The notes under the pieces were generated by a model. It was not told the origin of the DNA. It did not search any database and saw only the letters and a program-made list of their open reading frames with translations. Shown here one piece after another: positions 28,279 through 37,683 of a stretch of DNA of 64,000 bases. The DNA comes from Hyphomicrobiales bacterium. Lineage in GTDB: Bacteria; Pseudomonadota; Alphaproteobacteria; Rhizobiales; Rhizobiaceae. Position 1 is the stretch's first letter, and every line of letters begins with the position of its first letter. A program made the translations under genes and the position numbers. Location: positions 186,001-250,000 of the forward strand of contig UEHQ01000002.1 of the NCBI GenBank assembly GCA_900489925.1, written 5' to 3'.

Positions 28279-29325
28279 TCAAAGGTAATTCACGAGGCTC
28301 AACTGCTGGATTTTCGATACGATCGTGTAGGCGGTCTCCAGCTGCGTCTGGAGGGTGTTGACGAGTGTCGATGCTTCGGAGGTATCCACGCCCTGAAGAT
28401 CGACGAGCTTGTTCTGGATGATGTTCGACTGTGCATCGAGGGCGTCGTTTGCCTTCTCGACGCGCTCCTGCGACAGACCGAGCTGGCTGGCCTGCGTGAC
28501 GATGCCGCTCGTCGCCTGCGCAGCGTAACCGATCGCCTTCGAGGTGACCGAGCTGAGTGCGTCTGCACCGAGGTTCATGCTGAACAAGGCAGACGTCATC
28601 ACGGACGCCATCGCGAAGTAGCGCATGCCCTCGGAGTTAGCGTTGGTCGATGACGTGATGACCTCGGAGCTGCTGATGCGGCTCGTCATGTCCTGGCTCG
28701 AAGCGCTCGACCAGCCGTTCGTCGGATCGGTCCAGTTGGCCTCGGAGAACATCGGCTCGACGGTATTGGTGATGAAGTCGTCCATCTCCGTGCCGGTGAG
28801 CTGGTCAACGGTCTTTCCAAGTCCGGTGGCATAGCTGGTCAGCGCCGTCGTGATATCGCTGGATGCGGCCGCCGACTTGTTCGTCAGCGGCTGGACATCC
28901 GTGTTGACGCCAGCAAACAGATATTCGCCGTTGACCATCGTGTTGGCGGTATCCATCAGAGAGGACAATGCATCGTTCGCGGATTGGATCGCAACGGTAA
29001 TGCTGGTCGCGTCCTGGCTGCCCTGCAGCGCCGTCAGCTTGGAGACCAGCGCGTCACCGGCGTCCTTCATGCTCGTGAGGCCGAGCTGGGAGGATTCCAG
29101 GCGCATGTTAACGACCGAGTTGCTGCTTTTCAGCGCGGCAATACGACTGATTTCGCTCGTGAAGTTGACGCTCTTTGCGGCGCCGGAGCCCAGCGAGACA
29201 CCAATGTCGGCATAAACGCCCGTTGTCGCCTCGAGGGAGGAGGTGACCAGCTGCTGCTGCGACTGACGGATCGTCAACCGCATGGCATTCTGAATTGCCG
29301 AACTAGAAATGAATGAGCTCTTCAT
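28279..29325 (-). CDS. flgL: Hook-filament junction protein FlgL (HAP3)
   Basis: 348 residues. The N-terminal helix SAIQNAMRLTIRQSQQQLVTSS and the C-terminal VDTSEASTLVNTLQTQLET coiled coil are the flagellin-like D0/D1 regions of FlgL. The middle portion is variable. It follows flgK after 3 bases and forms the second junction ring onto which flagellin polymerises. Confidence 0.92.
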   Translation of the reverse strand: MKSSFISSSAIQNAMRLTIRQSQQQLVTSSLEATTGVYADIGVSLGSGAAKSVNFTSEISRIAALKSSNSVVNMRLESSQLGLTSMKDAGDALVSKLTALQGSQDATSITVAIQSANDALSSLMDTANTMVNGEYLFAGVNTDVQPLTNKSAAASSDITTALTSYATGLGKTVDQLTGTEMDDFITNTVEPMFSEANWTDPTNGWSSASSQDMTSRISSSEVITSSTNANSEGMRYFAMASVMTSALFSMNLGADALSSVTSKAIGYAAQATSGIVTQASQLGLSQERVEKANDALDAQSNIIQNKLVDLQGVDTSEASTLVNTLQTQLETAYTIVSKIQQLSLVNYL

Positions 29326-29328
29326 GGC

Positions 29329-30789
29329 TTAACTCGCTATATCCAGCAACGACTTCAACATCTCGTCGATGGCGTTCAGTATCTTCGTGGCAGCTTTGTA
29401 GGACTGCTCGATGTCGAGCAGCAGCGTCAGTTCTTCGTCGAGGTTGACGCCCGTTTCGTTGGAATAAGCTTCGTTCGAGCGGGACAGCGCGGCGGAAGTG
29501 TTTTCCGAAGCGGTCGTCGCGTCGCTGCGATACTGCTCAAGCCAGCCGATCGAGTTCGTCGCGTAGGTCATCAGGTTGACGTTCGACGAAATGCCGGCGT
29601 CGGACGAGAAGCTCTGAGCGGTTCCGAGTGCGGAGTAGAGCGCATCGAGGTTCGAAGAGAAGCCGCTGCTGCCGTCCGTATTCAGATTGGTCAGGCCGCT
29701 GATCGATCCATCGCGAAGCTTCATCGGATCGCCGCCCTGGCTCGTGATGACGCTCGTGTTCACCGAAATGGTGGCCGAGATGCCGTCGATCACGTTACCG
29801 GTCGTCGGCGTTCCGCCGACTGCGCCCGTCGACGTCGTCCAGACGAAGAGGCCAGGCGCGGTCGTCGTACCATCCGTCTCCGAGAACATCGAAACGAGGG
29901 TCTTCGCAATTTCGTCGAGTTGCGACTGGAAGGTCGGCGCAATCTCGTCGCGGATCTGGAGTTCAGCCTGGATGCTGCCCTGCGCCGTCGTGCTCGAGCC
30001 GTCGCCGGCCTTCAGCGCCACGCCGTCGATATAGACGGCATTGCCGGACATGCCAGCCACGTATGTATTGGTGGACTGGAACGTGACGCTGCGCGCCGTC
30101 GTTTCAAAAAGGGTCGTTCCGTCCGTTGTGTAGAGCGCCATGTCGTTGTTGTCGCGGGTGACCGCGTTAACGCCGATGATGGAGGAAATCTGCTTCAGGA
30201 CCTTGTCACGCTCATCGAGCGCAGCGGAGGTATCCGTACCCGTCGCGGTCGCCTGCTTGACCGCGTCGTTGGCCGTCTGGAACTGCGCCAGCAGGCTGTT
30301 CAGTGAAGCAACATCGGTCGCGATCTGGCTGTCGGCGTCGGCGCGGATCTTCTGAACGGAGGCCGAAGCGTTGTTCAGCGAATTGGCGACATCCGTTGCA
30401 GCGGTGACTGCTGCCTGCGCGGCGGTCGTGCTGCTCGGAGACGCGCTGAAAGTCTGCAGCGCGTCCCGAAATGCCGAAAGGTAGGTTGCAGGGGACGTTT
30501 CGTAGTCGTTGCCGCCCATCAGCGACTTCAGGTCTTCGAGACCGCTCAGCAGGGTCTGCTGCGCGGTGTCCTGAGAGTTGCTCTTCAGATACTGCTTCAG
30601 CAGCGCATCTTCCTGGGCACGGTCGATCTTGACGACCTGCGCGCCGTTCAGCGATGTCGTGACCGACGCCTGACGGCGCACATAGTCCGAGTTCCCGGAG
30701 TTCGAGATATTCGTCGATACGACACTGCTCTGAATGCCGGTATTGTTGAATATGCTCTGTACGCTGTTGAGTGCGGATGAAAGCGACAT
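29329..30789 (-). CDS. flgK: Hook-filament junction protein FlgK (HAP1)
   Basis: 486 residues. It begins MSLSSALNSVQSIFNNTGIQ, with the conserved SSVVSTNISNSGNSDYVRRQ rod-type motif, and ends with GVNLDEELTLLLDIEQSYKAA, the C-terminal FlgK/FlgE helix motif. It lies between flgE and flgL in the same transcript. Confidence 0.94.
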   Translation of the reverse strand: MSLSSALNSVQSIFNNTGIQSSVVSTNISNSGNSDYVRRQASVTTSLNGAQVVKIDRAQEDALLKQYLKSNSQDTAQQTLLSGLEDLKSLMGGNDYETSPATYLSAFRDALQTFSASPSSTTAAQAAVTAATDVANSLNNASASVQKIRADADSQIATDVASLNSLLAQFQTANDAVKQATATGTDTSAALDERDKVLKQISSIIGVNAVTRDNNDMALYTTDGTTLFETTARSVTFQSTNTYVAGMSGNAVYIDGVALKAGDGSSTTAQGSIQAELQIRDEIAPTFQSQLDEIAKTLVSMFSETDGTTTAPGLFVWTTSTGAVGGTPTTGNVIDGISATISVNTSVITSQGGDPMKLRDGSISGLTNLNTDGSSGFSSNLDALYSALGTAQSFSSDAGISSNVNLMTYATNSIGWLEQYRSDATTASENTSAALSRSNEAYSNETGVNLDEELTLLLDIEQSYKAATKILNAIDEMLKSLLDIAS

Positions 30790-30808
30790 GGACTACGGTA
30801 TTCCCTTG

Positions 30809-32110
30809 TTATCTCTTCAGATTCACGAGGACATCCATGATGTCAGAACCAGTCTGGAACACCTTGGAATTAGCCGTGTAGCTGCGCTGTGATTCAATCA
30901 TCTCGGTCAGTTCGCCGGCGAGGTCGACGTTCGAGCTCTCAAGCGCACCCGACTGGATGTAGCCAAGGCCGTTGCTCTGCGGGAAGCCGGTAACGGTCAC
31001 GCCGGACGCGCCGTTGGCGCTGTAGACGTTGCCGCTGAGCAGGGTCAGGTTGTCCGGGCTGGCGACGTTTGCGAGCGGGATCTGATAGAGCGACTTCGTG
31101 GTACCGTTCGAATAGGAAACCGTGACGGTGCCGTCCTTGCCGATGCTGACGGAGTTGACCGTGCTTGCCGCCTGGCCGTCCGATGCGCCTGTTGCGGCGA
31201 AATCGGATGCCAGCTGCGTAAAGCCGGAGTAGTCCATCGAGATCGTCTGCGCCGTGATCGGATCGACGATATCGGTACCCGTCGAGCTGGTGAGCTGACC
31301 GCTGGCGTCGAAGTTCAGCGTGGCAACGCTGACTGCGCCTGGCGGATCGGCGTATGGGAAGGAGGTCGTGCCGCCGGTCGTCGCATCATCCTTGCGGTAA
31401 ACCGCGACTTCCCAGGTGCTGCCCGTGACGGCGCCGCTTGCGTCAGTGGTGACACCGGTCTTGGTGTAGTAGTAGTCGTACTGAACCGTGTTGCCGACCT
31501 TGTCGTAGGCCACGAGCGACATCTTCTTGGTGTCGCTGGTCAAGGTCGTCGCGTCGTTGGCGCTCGGCAGCGTGGTCGGATCCGAGACGACCGTCGCGTT
31601 CGAGTTCAGGTTACCCGTGAAGTAAGCCGAGGTCGATGCAACAGCGGTCAGACCAGACTGCGCGACATTGATCGGAACGAGGCCATCGAAGCCGTTGACG
31701 ACAACAGCAGGAGTACCGGCGCTGTAGGAGTAACCCATCAGCGTGAAGCCGGCGCTGTTGACCAGGTTGCCGCTCGAGTCGACGGAGAAGTCACCTGCGC
31801 GGGTCAGAACCGGAACGCCATCGCCGCCCTGGACGATGAAGAAGCCGTCGCCGGAGATCGCCAGATTGTAGTTCGACGTCGTGTAGGAGATGTCGCCCTG
31901 CTCGGAAACAGCCTGGCGAACCGAGGTCTGAACGCCACCAGAATTGTAGTTACCGGACGTGGAAGGCAGGACCAGCGAGGAGAAAGCAGTCGAGACTGCC
32001 TTGTAGCCGGTCGTGTTCACGTTCGCGATGTTGTCCGCGACGGTGCTGAGCCGGTTCGCCTGAGCGCTCATACCGGACACGGCCGTCTTCATGCTGCCAA
32101 AAATGCTCAT
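30809..32110 (-). CDS. flgE: Flagellar hook protein FlgE
   Basis: 433 residues with the rod/hook N-terminal motif SAQANRLSTVADNIANVNTTG, the central beta domains (GFDGLVPINVAQSGL) and the C-terminal SNVDLAGELTEMIESQRSY helix. This matches the length of other rhizobial hook proteins. It is the first gene of the minus-strand block flgE-flgK-flgL-flaF-flbT-flgD-fliQ-flhA-fliR, downstream of rem. Confidence 0.96.
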   Translation of the reverse strand: MSIFGSMKTAVSGMSAQANRLSTVADNIANVNTTGYKAVSTAFSSLVLPSTSGNYNSGGVQTSVRQAVSEQGDISYTTSNYNLAISGDGFFIVQGGDGVPVLTRAGDFSVDSSGNLVNSAGFTLMGYSYSAGTPAVVVNGFDGLVPINVAQSGLTAVASTSAYFTGNLNSNATVVSDPTTLPSANDATTLTSDTKKMSLVAYDKVGNTVQYDYYYTKTGVTTDASGAVTGSTWEVAVYRKDDATTGGTTSFPYADPPGAVSVATLNFDASGQLTSSTGTDIVDPITAQTISMDYSGFTQLASDFAATGASDGQAASTVNSVSIGKDGTVTVSYSNGTTKSLYQIPLANVASPDNLTLLSGNVYSANGASGVTVTGFPQSNGLGYIQSGALESSNVDLAGELTEMIESQRSYTANSKVFQTGSDIMDVLVNLKR

Positions 32111-32238
32111 CTGAAAACCTCGATTCCCTTAGTAGGCTTGAGAGTATTTGGTGGGCCTTGCGTGAAGCTGTATGGAGTTGGCGCATCTGCCGAAAGCAAT
32201 TCCAGGCAAGCCGAACCCATCAGGCCCATCTGAAAAAA

Positions 32239-32910
32239 CTATTCCCAATCAATGCAATAGCCGAGGAACCGCTTCGAATCGACCGGATCAACGCCAAGCT
32301 TCTTGCGCAGCTTCTTGCGCAGCTTGGAGATGTGGCTTTCAACGACGTTTTCTTCGACTTCTTCGTCGAAGATCCCGTAGATCGCGTTGAAGATTTGCGT
32401 CTTCGTGACGCGACGACCACGGTTTGCAATCAAGTATTCCAGGATGCGACGCTCACGACGGGGAAGCGCGAAGACCTCTCCGTTGATTTCCGGGTCGCGG
32501 CCGTCGGAGAAGACGCGGATCGCGCCGATGTCCGTATGGCTGGAAATTGCCTTGAGGCGGCGCCGGATAGCGGCTGCACGCGCAAGAATTTCTCGGGGAT
32601 GCACCGGCTTGCGGACGACATCGTCGACGCCACAATCAAAAAGTGCAAGGGTGTTTTCCAGGGAGGGCTGGTCGCTGACCGCAATCACCGGAGCCTGCGT
32701 GCGATCACGGATCGCGCGCGGCAGCTCGTAAGCCTGCTGCCCCTGTCCAATCAGGAACGCTTCGACAGCTGCGATATCCGCGTCCGCCGCAGTCTGAACC
32801 CATTCCCCGAATTCGCCAGGATCGAACCCCGTTGAAGGGATGCCTTCCCGACCAAATAATGAAGTGTAACCATCCTTCACGAGCTCACGCTCATCAACCA
32901 CTACGATCAT
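32239..32910 (-). CDS. rem: Orphan OmpR-type flagellar regulator Rem with atypical receiver
   Basis: 223 residues: receiver-like domain (1-120) plus a winged-helix output domain (about 125-223, with [20 protein letters not shown] and [18 protein letters not shown]). In Sinorhizobium Rem activates late flagellar genes in exponential phase. The receiver keeps an acidic pair (Asp6, Glu7) and Lys101, but the phosphoacceptor position in ADIAAVEAF reads Glu50 instead of Asp. It is therefore unlikely to be controlled by normal phosphorylation. It follows the lytic transglycosylase and precedes flgE, as in other rhizobia. Confidence 0.9.
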   Translation of the reverse strand: MIVVVDERELVKDGYTSLFGREGIPSTGFDPGEFGEWVQTAADADIAAVEAFLIGQGQQAYELPRAIRDRTQAPVIAVSDQPSLENTLALFDCGVDDVVRKPVHPREILARAAAIRRRLKAISSHTDIGAIRVFSDGRDPEINGEVFALPRRERRILEYLIANRGRRVTKTQIFNAIYGIFDEEVEENVVESHISKLRKKLRKKLGVDPVDSKRFLGYCIDWE

Positions 32911-33192
32911 TCGTCCGCCTCCGAATCACTTGTGGCACATCGATGATCTATGGGTACGAATCGCACGATTCTGGGACAAGCTGTAGGAACTTACAGGCAG
33001 AAATTAATAATTGATTAAGAATTGGGTCCCGATTTGACCTACATCTAGTGGGTCCTCAGATTTATGCATACAATTATTTCGTGGAAAAGTTAACGAAATA
33101 TAAATCGTGACTTGCCTTGCCACATTGAGACAGATTCCTGCCACAATATGACACATTTCTGTTTTGTTCTATTTTTGCTCTTTTTGATTGAG

Positions 33193-33771
33193 TCAGCCGC
33201 GGCAAAAATTGCTCGCATTGGGAGTCCACTTGCCGTACCCGGTCGCGACCAGATTCGCAATGACTCTGCAAACATATTGCTTCTGTGCCGGGTCGTTGTT
33301 CGGACCGGCATGATATCGGGCGACGGCCATCGTCCACGTTTCGTGGCGGTCGTGCAGGTTGCGCAGGAATTTCGCGGCGTATTCCACGTTCCGGCGCGGG
33401 TCAAACATCTCCTCCGGCGAGCGGAAATTCTCACCGTGGTAGTACTGGTTGATCTGCATGCAGCCGATATCGATGAGCTTCGCGCCGGCGTGACGGGCGA
33501 CATCGAACTGCCGCAAGGCATCCCGCTCGGACGGCGGGAAGACCGGCTTGCCCTCGATGTTCAGCGCGTAGGGGTAGAGCGATCCCTTCCGTCCCGTCTC
33601 CGTCAATCCGACGGAATAGAGGATGCCCTCGGGGATGCCGTATTTCAGTGCGGCCGACTGGATCTCCTGTTCACACGCGCCGTCAGCGGCCTGCGCGCTA
33701 GAGGTAAACGTCGCCTGTGCCGCTGCTACCAGCGTTCCCAGAAGAAGCGCTCTCAACACCGGTTTCAACAT
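33193..33771 (-). CDS. Periplasmic lytic transglycosylase (SLT family) in the mot-rem cluster
   Basis: 192 residues from ATG 33771; the frame extends further upstream only through fliK in another phase. A Sec signal peptide (MLKPVLRALLLGTLVAAAQA..., cleaved near residue 28) precedes an SLT-like fold: YGIPEGILYSVGLTETG with the likely catalytic Glu58, IDIGCMQINQYYHG and VARYHAGP. It probably opens peptidoglycan for rod or stator passage, replacing the missing muramidase domain of FlgJ. Its 5' end overlaps fliK by 74 bases. Confidence 0.88.
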   Translation of the reverse strand: MLKPVLRALLLGTLVAAAQATFTSSAQAADGACEQEIQSAALKYGIPEGILYSVGLTETGRKGSLYPYALNIEGKPVFPPSERDALRQFDVARHAGAKLIDIGCMQINQYYHGENFRSPEEMFDPRRNVEYAAKFLRNLHDRHETWTMAVARYHAGPNNDPAQKQYVCRVIANLVATGYGKWTPNASNFCRG

Positions 33772-35107
33772 TGAAGCCTCCAGCGTTTCGCTGTCCCGAT
33801 TGGTTCTGACGTTCGCGCGCCTCGCCGCCCTGGTTCTGGGCGAAGGCCTGCTGCTGCGACTGCCCCTGCGTGCTGGTCTGGTTACTCGTATCTGACGTCG
33901 CGACCGGAGCCATGCTGATCGTGATGTTGTCGACCGTATAGCCCTGGCTACGCAGAGACTCGAGGATCTTGCTGTGGTCTTCCTTGAGCTGCCTGTAGGC
34001 CGCCCCTGTCTCCACCTTGAGATCGACGTTGAGCGCATCGCCCTGGAGACGCATCGTGGCGGTCACAAGGCCGAGGTCGATCGGGTTCATCTGGATCTTG
34101 AGCGTGTTGACCACCTTGCCGGTGCTCGTCCACTCGGCAGCGTTCGACAGCGCCGAACTTGCCTGCATCGCATGCGCCCACTCAGAGTCCCCTGAAATGG
34201 CGGCGGTGACGGCTGCGGAGTTGGTGTTCTGCGCGAGGCCGATATAACGACGGGAATCGAGGATGGTCACCGACTCGACGTCTGCCTTGCCGCTCGCCGT
34301 CGTGTCCTTGTCGTTGCCCAGGTGAACGTCCATCGAGACGCTGCGGCCATCGGCACGGGTCAGCCTGAAGGTCTGGCCGTTGCTGCTGTCGGTCGCCTCG
34401 GTGGCCGGCATCTCGACGTCCGTTTCGCCCGTGCTCCGCGCTGTCAGAGCGCTCGCTACGTCGGAAACGGCATCGTTCGTCGATTTGCCGTTGCCGGAGG
34501 ACTTGTCCTTGGGATCTGGACCCGCGTTGCCGACCTGTTTCTGCGCTGCCAGGGCTGCCGCCGCGGCCGCAGCCGAAGAGGTGTCGACAGGCGCCTGCTT
34601 GAGAAGGCTCAGCACATCGGAGGCAGCGGTGCCGTCACTGGCGACGTCTGCGGTCGTCTCCGTCTTGTCTGTCTTCGACGGCTTCTGGTTCTTGGTGGCA
34701 TGAGCCGCCAGTTCATCGTCAACCTTGTCGGCGTCGGCATCCGACGTCTTGCCACTGATCTTCTTGCGGACGTTCTTGAGGTCGACATCAGCCGTTTTCT
34801 GGATGACCTCGTCGGTGGCGCTGACGTCTGCTTCAACCTGGGCTACCAGGGAGGCATCGCTGACATCCACGATCGGTTTCGCGGTCGTCTTGTGGGGGGC
34901 GGTCGGCGCAGCGGTGCTTGCGCTCGTGGCCGCGCCATCCGACTGATCGCAAGCACCCTGGCGGCTAGAGCCGTTGGCCTTGTTCAGGACGTCGGCAAAT
35001 CCCCCATTGCCGCTTGCATCGCCCTTACCTGCTTGACGACCGGACTTTGCAACTGCGACAGCATCCGTAGCGGGCGCGCCCGCTGAAACGTTAATATCCA
35101 TCATCAA
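33698..35107 (-). CDS. fliK: Hook-length control protein FliK (formerly MotD)
   Basis: 469 residues. The first 300 are low-complexity, rich in Ala, Asp, Ser and Thr, like FliK rulers. The C-terminal hook-length domain has LKIQMNPIDLGLVTATMRLQG, DLKVETGAAYRQLKEDHSKI and LESLRSQGYTVDNITI. The protein was first named MotD in Sinorhizobium and later reassigned to FliK. The final part is Gln/Gly-rich. Its start overlaps the motC stop by 4 bases, and its end overlaps the transglycosylase gene. Confidence 0.88.
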   Translation of the reverse strand: MMMDINVSAGAPATDAVAVAKSGRQAGKGDASGNGGFADVLNKANGSSRQGACDQSDGAATSASTAAPTAPHKTTAKPIVDVSDASLVAQVEADVSATDEVIQKTADVDLKNVRKKISGKTSDADADKVDDELAAHATKNQKPSKTDKTETTADVASDGTAASDVLSLLKQAPVDTSSAAAAAAALAAQKQVGNAGPDPKDKSSGNGKSTNDAVSDVASALTARSTGETDVEMPATEATDSSNGQTFRLTRADGRSVSMDVHLGNDKDTTASGKADVESVTILDSRRYIGLAQNTNSAAVTAAISGDSEWAHAMQASSALSNAAEWTSTGKVVNTLKIQMNPIDLGLVTATMRLQGDALNVDLKVETGAAYRQLKEDHSKILESLRSQGYTVDNITISMAPVATSDTSNQTSTQGQSQQQAFAQNQGGEARERQNQSGQRNAGGFNVETGVESASSGNAGSSGTGDVYL

Positions 35108-36414
35108 TAGCTTTCTTTGTTCAACAGGCCATCGATCTCATCCAACTTCGATCGGCTTGACGTGACAAACGAACTAAATGAAGGGTCAGCATCCTGTTGC
35201 CCCCCCGCATCGGCTACCGGTACTTGCGCCGCGGCTCCGACAGCAGGCTCGGGCGTGGTATTTGGTACCATCCCCTCCTCCGCCGCATTATTTGCGGCAG
35301 CCTGCTCAGAAGTAATTTCTTGGTCACTAGATTTAGGGGTCGAGGCTTGCGTCAGGCTTGCAGAGTCCGGTTCGCGAAGAACCTGGTCCGCCACAGCCTT
35401 GGCGGCAGCCCGTAAGGCCTTATCGCGTGGCGACAGGTCAGCGTCCGGAATCGTGCTGATGCTCTTGGCCGCGCTGTCGATCTTGTCGGTCGGAATTCCA
35501 GCCATTCCGCCATAGAAGTCCGCCAGGGCGCCGAAGGCATTGCCGGAATCGCCGGAAAGCGATTGCGCCTTGCCCGCGGCCATCTGGGCGAGCTTGCCCT
35601 TGCCGGTAATGGCAGCCGCCCGTGCGATCCTGAGATAGATTTCCCGCTGCCGGGGTTCGTCCATGAACGACAGAATGTCGACGACGTCGTCCGGCTTGAC
35701 CTCGTGGTCATGCTCGACCAGCAGTTTCACGAAAAGATCCGCGAACTGGCTGGCATAAGGCGAGTGCAGGAAGCGACGGACATAGCGCTGGGAGTATTCC
35801 AGGCCCTTGTCGAGCATGCCCGCATCAACGCAGATCGCCACGGAGCGGCGCAACGCCGCCTCTTCTACAATGGTTCCCGGCGCGTTGAGGCGAGCCTGAT
35901 CGTAGAGTTTCAGCGCTTCGGCAGGGCTCTTGGCGATCGTCACGTTGCCGCCGACCAACGCAAGATAAGGACCGATCTTCTTGTCCTTGTATTCATTGGC
36001 GGTATCGACCAGCGTCTTGGCAACCAGCAGACCCTTGCCGCTCAGGTACTTACGCAGGACGTCAGTTACGCGATTGTCGAAATAGCCGTTCACATCGCGC
36101 GAGACGAGATACTCCAGCGTTTGCGGATTGCCGCCGCTCATTGCGTAAATCAGGGCAGCGTCAACGTTCCGGTCATCATCGAACACCGATGGATCGACCG
36201 ACCGCAGCCGCTTGTCGATGGTGCCGAGCATAAAGCGCTGCATCTCAGCGGCGGAATGATCGCCGAGCACGACGGAATCCTGCACGAACTGCAGCGACCG
36301 CAGCATCTTGTAGGGAACGAGGTCTTCCTGCTCCTCGGCGCGGACTGCGCCAGGCGCAGCCATCGCGAGACCGATCAGCAAAAGAAGAAGATCACGACGC
36401 TGCCGACGAGCCAT
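35104..36414 (-). CDS. motC: Periplasmic motility protein MotC
   Basis: 436 residues from ATG 36414, 3 bases after the motB stop. A Sec signal peptide (MARRQRRDLLLLLIGLAMAAPGAVRA) precedes a helical repeat-rich body and a Ser/Ala-rich tail (PNTTPEPAVGAAAQVPVADA). Rhizobial MotC is a periplasmic protein that acts with MotB on the stator and needs MotE for stability. Both partners are encoded in this window. Confidence 0.92.
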   Translation of the reverse strand: MARRQRRDLLLLLIGLAMAAPGAVRAEEQEDLVPYKMLRSLQFVQDSVVLGDHSAAEMQRFMLGTIDKRLRSVDPSVFDDDRNVDAALIYAMSGGNPQTLEYLVSRDVNGYFDNRVTDVLRKYLSGKGLLVAKTLVDTANEYKDKKIGPYLALVGGNVTIAKSPAEALKLYDQARLNAPGTIVEEAALRRSVAICVDAGMLDKGLEYSQRYVRRFLHSPYASQFADLFVKLLVEHDHEVKPDDVVDILSFMDEPRQREIYLRIARAAAITGKGKLAQMAAGKAQSLSGDSGNAFGALADFYGGMAGIPTDKIDSAAKSISTIPDADLSPRDKALRAAAKAVADQVLREPDSASLTQASTPKSSDQEITSEQAAANNAAEEGMVPNTTPEPAVGAAAQVPVADAGGQQDADPSFSSFVTSSRSKLDEIDGLLNKESY

Positions 36415-36417
36415 CAA

Positions 36418-37683
36418 TTACCCCTGATCCGCCTGGACGAGGATTTCGATACGCCGGTTGGACGCATTGAAGGGATCGGCGCTGTCCTTGAGCTTGCGAT
36501 CGGCAAAGCCTGAAACCTGCGAGATGCGCTTCTCGTCGAGGCCGCCATGCACGACCATGTAATAGGCTGCCTGCGCGCGATCCATGGACAAGCGCCAGTT
36601 CCCGTTCTCGCCCTTGTACTGGCGTCCATCGGTATGGCCGCGGATGACGACCGTACCCGGCCGTCCCTTCAGGATCTCGCCGATCTTCTCCATCGCCAGG
36701 ACCATTTCCTTGCGCGGAACGGCCGAGCCGACGTTGAACATGGAATCGTCGTTCTGGTCGGAAATGCTGACCAGCAACCCGCCCTCCGCAGGCGTTACCG
36801 TGAGGCCTTCGGCGAGTTTGCCGGCAACACCGCTGATCTGCTGGGCGATTTCCTTCTGCAGGTCCTGGGCCTGCTTCTCTTCCATCACCTTCTTGATTTC
36901 CGGCGTGGGTTGGCTCTCGATGCCGTCCTTGTCGCTTGCCTTGTCGGCAGTCGCCTTTGGGGCTTCGCCGGACTTGGCTTCCTGGTTTTCCGCCTTGGTC
37001 AACTCATCCGGCTTCTGCAGCTCCGCCTTGGCGAATTCGGTATTGTCGACAGGCGTGTCGGCTGCCGTGTCGCTTGCCGCTGGCTGCTGCTTGTTTGCGC
37101 TGGATACCTGAACCTGCTTCGTCCAGAAGTCGGGATCGAAGGGATCGCGATACGCCTCGCCGCCATCGGCGCCGGTGGCCGGTCCGGAATCGGCGGCACC
37201 GCCCTCGCCCTTGGCGCTGACGTTGGCCTGCTGGCCGACTTCCTGGGCGATCTCGGCCAGAACCGAATACGGGTTCTCGAAGAAGTCCGCTTCCGAATAG
37301 TTCGTCTGGTCGCCCGAGGTGGAGGTCTGATCTTCCCCGGTCGCCGCGGCGGCGCCCTTGTTGGGTTGATCCTCTTTTTCCTTCGACTTGTCCTGCTTTT
37401 CTTCGCCGTCGGCCTGATCGACCGGCTTCTTCAGGCCCTTCTGCGTCGGCTTCTCGTCGGCGAGCTTGATCGGATTGAAATAGGTCGCGACGGACGCCTT
37501 GGTCTCCTCGTTGGCGGCGTTGACCAGCCACATGACGAGGAAGAAGGCCATCATTGCCGTCATGAAGTCGGCATACGCAATCTTCCAGGCGCCACCGTGA
37601 GCGCCATCGTGATCGCCACCACCATGTCGCTTGACGATGATGATTTCGTTCTTGCCGTGGTGATGGTTCTCGCTGTCACTCAT
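36418..37683 (-). CDS. motB: Stator protein MotB
   Basis: 421 residues. A His-rich N-terminus is followed by one membrane span (AYADFMTAMMAFFLVMWLVN) with the proton-carrying Asp39. An unusually long Glu/Lys/Ala-rich linker covers about 65-270. A C-terminal OmpA-like peptidoglycan-binding domain (GTVVIRGHTDGRQ, NASNRRIEIL) anchors the stator. The long linker is normal for rhizobia, where MotC also acts in the periplasm. motA is 26 kb away at the right edge. Confidence 0.95.
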   Translation of the reverse strand: MSDSENHHHGKNEIIIVKRHGGGDHDGAHGGAWKIAYADFMTAMMAFFLVMWLVNAANEETKASVATYFNPIKLADEKPTQKGLKKPVDQADGEEKQDKSKEKEDQPNKGAAAATGEDQTSTSGDQTNYSEADFFENPYSVLAEIAQEVGQQANVSAKGEGGAADSGPATGADGGEAYRDPFDPDFWTKQVQVSSANKQQPAASDTAADTPVDNTEFAKAELQKPDELTKAENQEAKSGEAPKATADKASDKDGIESQPTPEIKKVMEEKQAQDLQKEIAQQISGVAGKLAEGLTVTPAEGGLLVSISDQNDDSMFNVGSAVPRKEMVLAMEKIGEILKGRPGTVVIRGHTDGRQYKGENGNWRLSMDRAQAAYYMVVHGGLDEKRISQVSGFADRKLKDSADPFNASNRRIEILVQADQG

